Of a stretch of DNA of 9,232 nucleotides, positions 5,780 to 9,232 are shown in pieces. This DNA is from Winogradskyella sp. (GTDB lineage: Bacteria > Bacteroidota > Bacteroidia > Flavobacteriales > Flavobacteriaceae): assembly GCA_030149115.1 (NCBI GenBank), contig JASBSE010000411.1, positions 1-9,232 of the forward strand. The letters run 5' to 3'. Under the pieces are notes generated by a model that worked only from the letters and a program-made list of their open reading frames with translations, was not told the origin of the DNA and made no database searches. How positions within the stretch are numbered: the stretch's first letter is position 1; each line of letters begins with the position of its first letter. Both the position numbers and the translations under genes were made by a program.

Positions 5780-6238
5780 ATGAGAAAGCTACAATTTAAA
5801 ATAGATATTAAGGCATCAGCAAAAAAGGTTTACAATACCATGCTAGGTATTGATAATATTAAAACCTACGAAGAATGGACAGCTGTTTTTAATCCAACCT
5901 CAACATACGAAGGTAATTGGAACAAAGGATCTAAAATCTATTTTGTTGGCACAGACGAAAATGGTAAACGTGGTGGAATGGTATCTGAAATTGCAGACAA
6001 TATTCCTTCAAAATTTATTTCAATTCGACATTACGGAATTTTAGATGGTGAGAATGAAATAACCGATGGTCCTGATGTAGAGAAATGGGCTGGCGGACTT
6101 GAAAACTATTTCTTTGAAGAACATAATGGTATGACAACAGTAACTGTTGAAACCGAAGCTGATAATGAATATCTCGATTATTTTGATACTACCTGGCCAA
6201 AAGCTCTGGATAAGCTAAAAGAACTCTCTGAAATGTAA
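5780..6238 (+). CDS. SRPBCC / AHSA1-like domain protein
   Basis: The 152-residue protein has no signal peptide, so it is cytoplasmic. It has the layout of the SRPBCC (START-like, AHSA1) fold. A first strand, KLQFKIDIKASAKKVYNTML, is followed by the helix and a W-containing turn (YEEWTAVFNPTS). Then come a G-S-K-I-x-F strand (NKGSKIYFVG), further strands with GMVSEI and FISIRHYG, TTVTVETEAD, and a long C-terminal helix (YFDTTWPKALDKLKELSEM). Family members bind hydrophobic ligands or assist chaperones; no ligand can be read from the sequence. Its length fits a single-domain member. It lies 24 bp upstream of the esterase gene and is likely co-transcribed with it. An upstream ATG at 5758 runs into a stop after eight codons, so 5780 is the start. 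Confidence 0.88.
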   Translation: MRKLQFKIDIKASAKKVYNTMLGIDNIKTYEEWTAVFNPTSTYEGNWNKGSKIYFVGTDENGKRGGMVSEIADNIPSKFISIRHYGILDGENEITDGPDVEKWAGGLENYFFEEHNGMTTVTVETEADNEYLDYFDTTWPKALDKLKELSEM

Positions 6239-6262
6239 CTTTTTAAAAGATAAACCTGACGC

Positions 6263-7075
6263 ATGAAAAAATCAATAGCAATTTTAACATTCTTTATTCT
6301 AGCAATAGCTTGTAAAAATAAAGGCACTACATACAACGACCCTATCCCAGAACACGATAGCATAAAAATAGCATCTAAATATGTCAATGAAGATCGTGTT
6401 ATAAATGTTTGGACACCACCTAGCTATAAAACATCATCAGAACATTTTCCTGTACTCTATATGCCAGATGGAGGTATAAAAGAGGACTTTCCTCATATAG
6501 CAAACACGCTCTCTAAATTGTTAGAAGAAGATAAAATTCCTCCTTTTATATTGGTCGGAATAGAAAATACCGAAAGAGGAAGAGATCTAACAGGTTCTTC
6601 AGAAGCAGAAGATGATAAACAATATTGCCCTATTACAGATGGAGCAAAAGATTTTAGAGCTTTTATTGCTGAAGAATTAATACCTGAAATTAATAAAAGA
6701 TATAGAACTCAACCTAAAAAAGGAATTATAGGAGAGTCTTTGGCTGGTCTATTTGTAATGGAAACGTTTTTTACAAAACCAGAAACTTTCGATTTTTACA
6801 TTGCTATGGATCCTTCGCTTTGGTGGAATAACAATTACCTAGCTAGTAATGCAGATACTTTGCTAACCAAACTTCCTGAGAAAGATTTAAAACTATGGTT
6901 TGCTGGCTCTAGTGTAGAAGATATTTCTCAATACACCAAGTTAGTCAATAAGGCATTACAGAACAATGCACCGTCAAATTTAACTTGGAAATATTCAGAC
7001 GAACCGAACGAGCAACATAATACTATTTTTAGAGCTACTAAAGAAAAAGCGCTTATTTGGACCTTAAATAATTAA
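6263..7075 (+). CDS. Lipoprotein alpha/beta hydrolase, esterase-D/Fes type
   Basis: A lipoprotein signal ends at LAIAC (Cys17), placing the enzyme in the periplasm or on the outer membrane. The rest is the PF00756-type esterase fold. RVINVWTPPSY and FPVLYMPDGG form the first strands and the oxyanion-hole region. FRAFIAEELIPEINKRY precedes the nucleophile elbow GESLAGL, with Ser159 as the nucleophile. The acid is probably Glu219 or Asp220 (SSVED), and His252 (NEQHNTIF) completes the triad. Relatives include siderophore and other carboxylic ester hydrolases; the substrate cannot be told here. The length (270 aa) is usual. There is no TonB-dependent receptor or iron gene nearby to support a siderophore role. 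It follows the SRPBCC gene by 24 bp. Confidence 0.9.
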   Translation: MKKSIAILTFFILAIACKNKGTTYNDPIPEHDSIKIASKYVNEDRVINVWTPPSYKTSSEHFPVLYMPDGGIKEDFPHIANTLSKLLEEDKIPPFILVGIENTERGRDLTGSSEAEDDKQYCPITDGAKDFRAFIAEELIPEINKRYRTQPKKGIIGESLAGLFVMETFFTKPETFDFYIAMDPSLWWNNNYLASNADTLLTKLPEKDLKLWFAGSSVEDISQYTKLVNKALQNNAPSNLTWKYSDEPNEQHNTIFRATKEKALIWTLNN

Positions 7076-7168
7076 GAATAGACTCAAAACATTAATCAAC
7101 TTGTTTATTGAAATAATAAATTGAACTAATTAGTAGTTATGTGTATAACAATCAATCTTTGAAAACTT

Positions 7169-7753
7169 ATGCGTCACTATTCAAAGTCAATTATACCTCT
7201 GTTTTCGTTTTGTCTTTTTTCATTTTATTCTTTTTCACAAATACCTGATGGTGGAACTCATGAAAAATGGGAATATATACTGGAAGACACAGGAGATGTT
7301 CTTCAAATAGCACTACCTGCTACTGCATTTTTAACAACTATTATTAAGGAAGATTGGGAAGGTACAAAACAATTTGCCTTCTCTTATGGAACAAGTTTGG
7401 TGCTAACACATTCGCTAAAACGAATTATCAAAAAACAGCGACCAGAAGGTAGACATCTTTTTGATGCCTTCCCTTCAGGACATACAACATCAGCATTTTC
7501 AGGAGCTTCATTTATACAACGTCGTTATGGATGGAAATATGGTAAATGGGCATATTTATTAGCTACTGTAGTTGGTGTAAGCAGAATGGAAGGTCCAGAT
7601 GGGTGGCATGATATCTGGGATGTTTTAGCAGGTGCAACCGTAGGAATTGGTAGTACTTACATTTTTACAACACCTTATGACCAAAATAAATATAATATTA
7701 GTTTTTCCTCAAACAAAGATGGATTTTTGTTGGGTTTTAGTCTAAAATTTTGA
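7169..7753 (+). CDS. Periplasmic PAP2-family phosphatase
   Basis: A Sec signal (about 1-23, SFS-QIP) is followed by the three conserved PAP2 blocks. These are K-x6-RP at 84-92 (KRIIKKQRP), PSGH at 102-105, and S-R ... H-x3-D at 138-151 (Ser138, Arg139, His147, Asp151). Hydrophobic segments around 48-60, 67-82, 124-136 and 151-166 indicate membrane association. The family removes phosphate from lipid or other phosphoesters such as phosphatidate or undecaprenyl diphosphate. The third block has seven residues between SR and His instead of the usual five. The C terminus ends in alternating strands with a terminal Phe (GFSLKF). A weak promoter candidate lies upstream (TTG 7108-7110, 23 bp, TAGTTATG 7134-7141). 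The gene converges on guaB. Confidence 0.9.
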   Translation: MRHYSKSIIPLFSFCLFSFYSFSQIPDGGTHEKWEYILEDTGDVLQIALPATAFLTTIIKEDWEGTKQFAFSYGTSLVLTHSLKRIIKKQRPEGRHLFDAFPSGHTTSAFSGASFIQRRYGWKYGKWAYLLATVVGVSRMEGPDGWHDIWDVLAGATVGIGSTYIFTTPYDQNKYNISFSSNKDGFLLGFSLKF

Positions 7754-7760
7754 AAAAAAA

Positions 7761-7782
7761 CCAGCATCTTTTTAGATGCTGG
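7761..7782 (-). terminator. Intrinsic terminator for guaB (minus strand)
   Basis: A perfect 9-bp stem, CCAGCATCT (7761-7769) / AGATGCTGG (7774-7782), has a TTTT loop. It is preceded on the plus strand by A8 (7753-7760), which is a U8 tract after the hairpin in the minus-strand transcript. On the plus strand it is followed by a weak T run only, so it mainly serves guaB. Confidence 0.75.
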
Positions 7783-7795
7783 CTTAAATATTTAG

Positions 7796-7819
7796 ATACC
7801 TGCATTCGCAGGTATTTTT
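7796..7819 (+). terminator. Intrinsic terminator for the PAP2 gene (plus strand)
   Basis: An 8-bp stem, ATACCTGC (7796-7803) / GCAGGTAT (7808-7815), has an ATTC loop and is followed by TTTT (7816-7819). It ends 2 bp before the guaB stop codon. It lies beyond the guaB terminator hairpin as seen from the PAP2 gene, so the plus-strand transcript carries both hairpins. Confidence 0.7.
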
Positions 7820-7821
7820 AA

Positions 7822-9232
7822 TTACCTAGAATAATTAGGTGCTTCTTTAGTGATAGTAACATCGTGTGGATGGCTTTCGTGAATACCGCTTGATGTAATT
7901 TTAACAAATCTTCCAAACTCTTTCAATGTTGCAATATCCTTTGCTCCACAATAACCCATTCCGGCTCTAAGTCCACCAACAAACTGATGAATACTTTCAA
8001 ACAATTCACCTTTATATGGTACACGACCCACAATACCTTCTGGTACTAATTTTTTAATATCGTCTTCAACATCTTGGAAATAACGGTCTTTACTTCCTTG
8101 TTTCATAGCTTCAACAGAACCCATTCCGCGATACGATTTAAACTTACGGCCTTCATAAATAATCGTTTCTCCCGGACTCTCTTTAGTTCCTGCTAAAAGG
8201 GAACCTAACATTACAGTATCAGCACCAGCAGCAATTGCTTTAGGTATATCACCTGTATAACGAATTCCACCATCAGCAATAACTGGTACGCCACTACCTT
8301 TAATAGCTGCAGCAACTTCTAATACTGCTGAAAACTGAGGAAAACCAACACCTGCAACAACACGTGTTGTACAGATAGAACCTGGACCAATACCTACCTT
8401 TACAGCATCTGCACCTGCTTCAACTAAGTATTTAGCAGCTTCACCTGTTGCAATGTTTCCAACGATAACCTCAAGTTTTGGGAATTTAGATTTTATTTCC
8501 TTTAAAACAGACACCACACCTTTTGTGTGTCCGTGAGCTGTATCTATAACAACAGCATCAACACCTGCATTAACCAAGGCTTCTGCTCTATCAACAGCAT
8601 CACCTGTTACTCCAATTGCAGCAGCTACTCTTAATCTTCCGTAAGAATCCTTATTTGCAATTGGTTTTTGGGTCACTTTAGTAATATCTCTAAACGTGAT
8701 TAAACCTGCAAGCTTATCACCTTCAACAATCAATAATTTTTCGATTTTATTTTCTTGTAAAATCGCTTCGGCATCTTTTAATGATGTACCAACAGGAGCA
8801 GTCACAAGATTTTCTCCAGTCATTACCTCTATAATTGGTCTATTGTTTTGATGCTCAAAACGTAGATCGCGATTGGTAACAATACCTTTTAAGTTTCCTT
8901 TGTCATCAACAATAGGAATACCTCCAATGCTATGCTCTTTCATGGCATTTTTAGCATCTGCAACAACAGCATCCATTGGCAACGTTACTGGATCTATAAT
9001 CATACCACTCTCAGCACGTTTTACACGACGCACTTTGGTTGCTTGCTGCTCTATAGTCATGTTTTTGTGCAACACACCAATACCACCTTCACGAGCCATA
9101 GCTATAGCCATTCTACTCTCTGTAACTGTATCCATAGCGGCTGAAATCACAGGAATATTTATGGTAATGTTTCTCGTAAATTTTGTTTGAATATTTACTT
9201 CGCGAGGAAGTACTTCAGAAAATGCTGGAACT
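7822..9232 (-). CDS. guaB: IMP dehydrogenase (5' end outside window)
   Basis: This enzyme oxidises IMP to XMP with NAD+, the committed step of guanine nucleotide synthesis, in the cytoplasm. The frame is open to the right edge, starting in VPAFSEVLPREV; 469 residues are visible and roughly 20 N-terminal residues are missing, judged against the usual length of about 490. The two CBS (Bateman) domains are present between the N-terminal part and the catalytic barrel: the first ends in GIVTNRDLRF, the second in GLITFRDITKV. Then come DTAHGH, the loop GPGSICTTR with catalytic Cys at visible residue 287 (codon 8371-8373), DGGIRYTGD, SLLAGTKESPGE, the flap RGMGSVEAMKQGSKDRYFQ with the Arg-Tyr pair, and GGLRAGMGYCG. 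The C terminus ESHPHDVTITKEAPNYS is typical. All key residues are present. The GTG at 9148 is internal, not the start. Confidence 0.97.
   Translation of the reverse strand, partial: VPAFSEVLPREVNIQTKFTRNITINIPVISAAMDTVTESRMAIAMAREGGIGVLHKNMTIEQQATKVRRVKRAESGMIIDPVTLPMDAVVADAKNAMKEHSIGGIPIVDDKGNLKGIVTNRDLRFEHQNNRPIIEVMTGENLVTAPVGTSLKDAEAILQENKIEKLLIVEGDKLAGLITFRDITKVTQKPIANKDSYGRLRVAAAIGVTGDAVDRAEALVNAGVDAVVIDTAHGHTKGVVSVLKEIKSKFPKLEVIVGNIATGEAAKYLVEAGADAVKVGIGPGSICTTRVVAGVGFPQFSAVLEVAAAIKGSGVPVIADGGIRYTGDIPKAIAAGADTVMLGSLLAGTKESPGETIIYEGRKFKSYRGMGSVEAMKQGSKDRYFQDVEDDIKKLVPEGIVGRVPYKGELFESIHQFVGGLRAGMGYCGAKDIATLKEFGRFVKITSSGIHESHPHDVTITKEAPNYSR

Noticed and set aside
5850..6044. 64-codon plus-strand frame inside the SRPBCC gene
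   Set aside because: It is a frame-shifted shadow of the SRPBCC coding sequence with no start context of its own.
6263..7075. Naming the esterase as a siderophore esterase (fes)
   Set aside because: The fold and triad fit the broad esterase-D/Fes family, but no siderophore or iron-uptake gene is nearby and the substrate cannot be read from sequence.
9148..9150. GTG as the guaB start codon
   Set aside because: The frame continues upstream to the window edge with recognisable IMP dehydrogenase sequence (VPAFSEVLPREV), so this codon is an internal Val.
8873..9190. Plus-strand open frames of 70-105 codons opposite guaB
   Set aside because: They are antisense shadows of a strongly conserved IMP dehydrogenase coding sequence and have no family features.

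Overview
The window looks like a chromosomal segment from a marine- or soil-type member of the Flavobacteriaceae (Bacteroidota). Four things point there: the base composition is strongly AT-rich, start codons lack Shine-Dalgarno sequences, exported proteins have short lipoprotein or Sec signals ending in -xxC-K/N or -A/S/G-Q, and the minus-strand gene at the right end is an IMP dehydrogenase of Bacteroidota type. Genus cannot be fixed by reading alone.

Left part (1-5694) is accessory-looking. The tail of one gene is followed by eight consecutive plus-strand genes. Seven encode small exported proteins (lipoproteins or Sec-secreted) and one a small membrane protein. Most have no characterised homologue that I recognise. 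Exceptions at family level are a DUF6624-like lipoprotein (244-753, apparently frameshifted near its 3' end), a WG-repeat lipoprotein (3115-3636), and a secreted protein with an internal domain duplication (4151-5233) that overlaps the next gene by 4 bp. The first gene is bracketed by two related structured intergenic elements (about 91-210 and 821-947). They share a 5' motif (AACAAT..TATAA) and a 3' motif (TTGCTAA-N5-GTGCTTAA) at the same internal spacing but have different central hairpins. That layout resembles a gene cassette with attC-like recombination sites. Weaker matches to parts of these motifs sit in several later gene junctions.

Right part (5780-9232) looks like ordinary chromosome. 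It holds an SRPBCC/AHSA1-type protein, a lipoprotein alpha/beta hydrolase of the esterase-D/Fes type 24 bp downstream, a periplasmic PAP2 phosphatase, and convergent guaB (IMP dehydrogenase, 5' end beyond the window). The PAP2 gene and guaB are separated by two stacked hairpins. The hairpin far from each gene carries that gene's U-tract, so the pair acts as a bidirectional terminator.

No tRNA, rRNA, CRISPR array, transposase, integrase or known defence operon is visible. The most interesting points are the cassette-like repeat pair around the DUF6624-like gene, the -1 frameshift at an A7 tract in that gene, and the duplicated domain in 4151-5233. Functions of most genes left of 5694 remain unknown.
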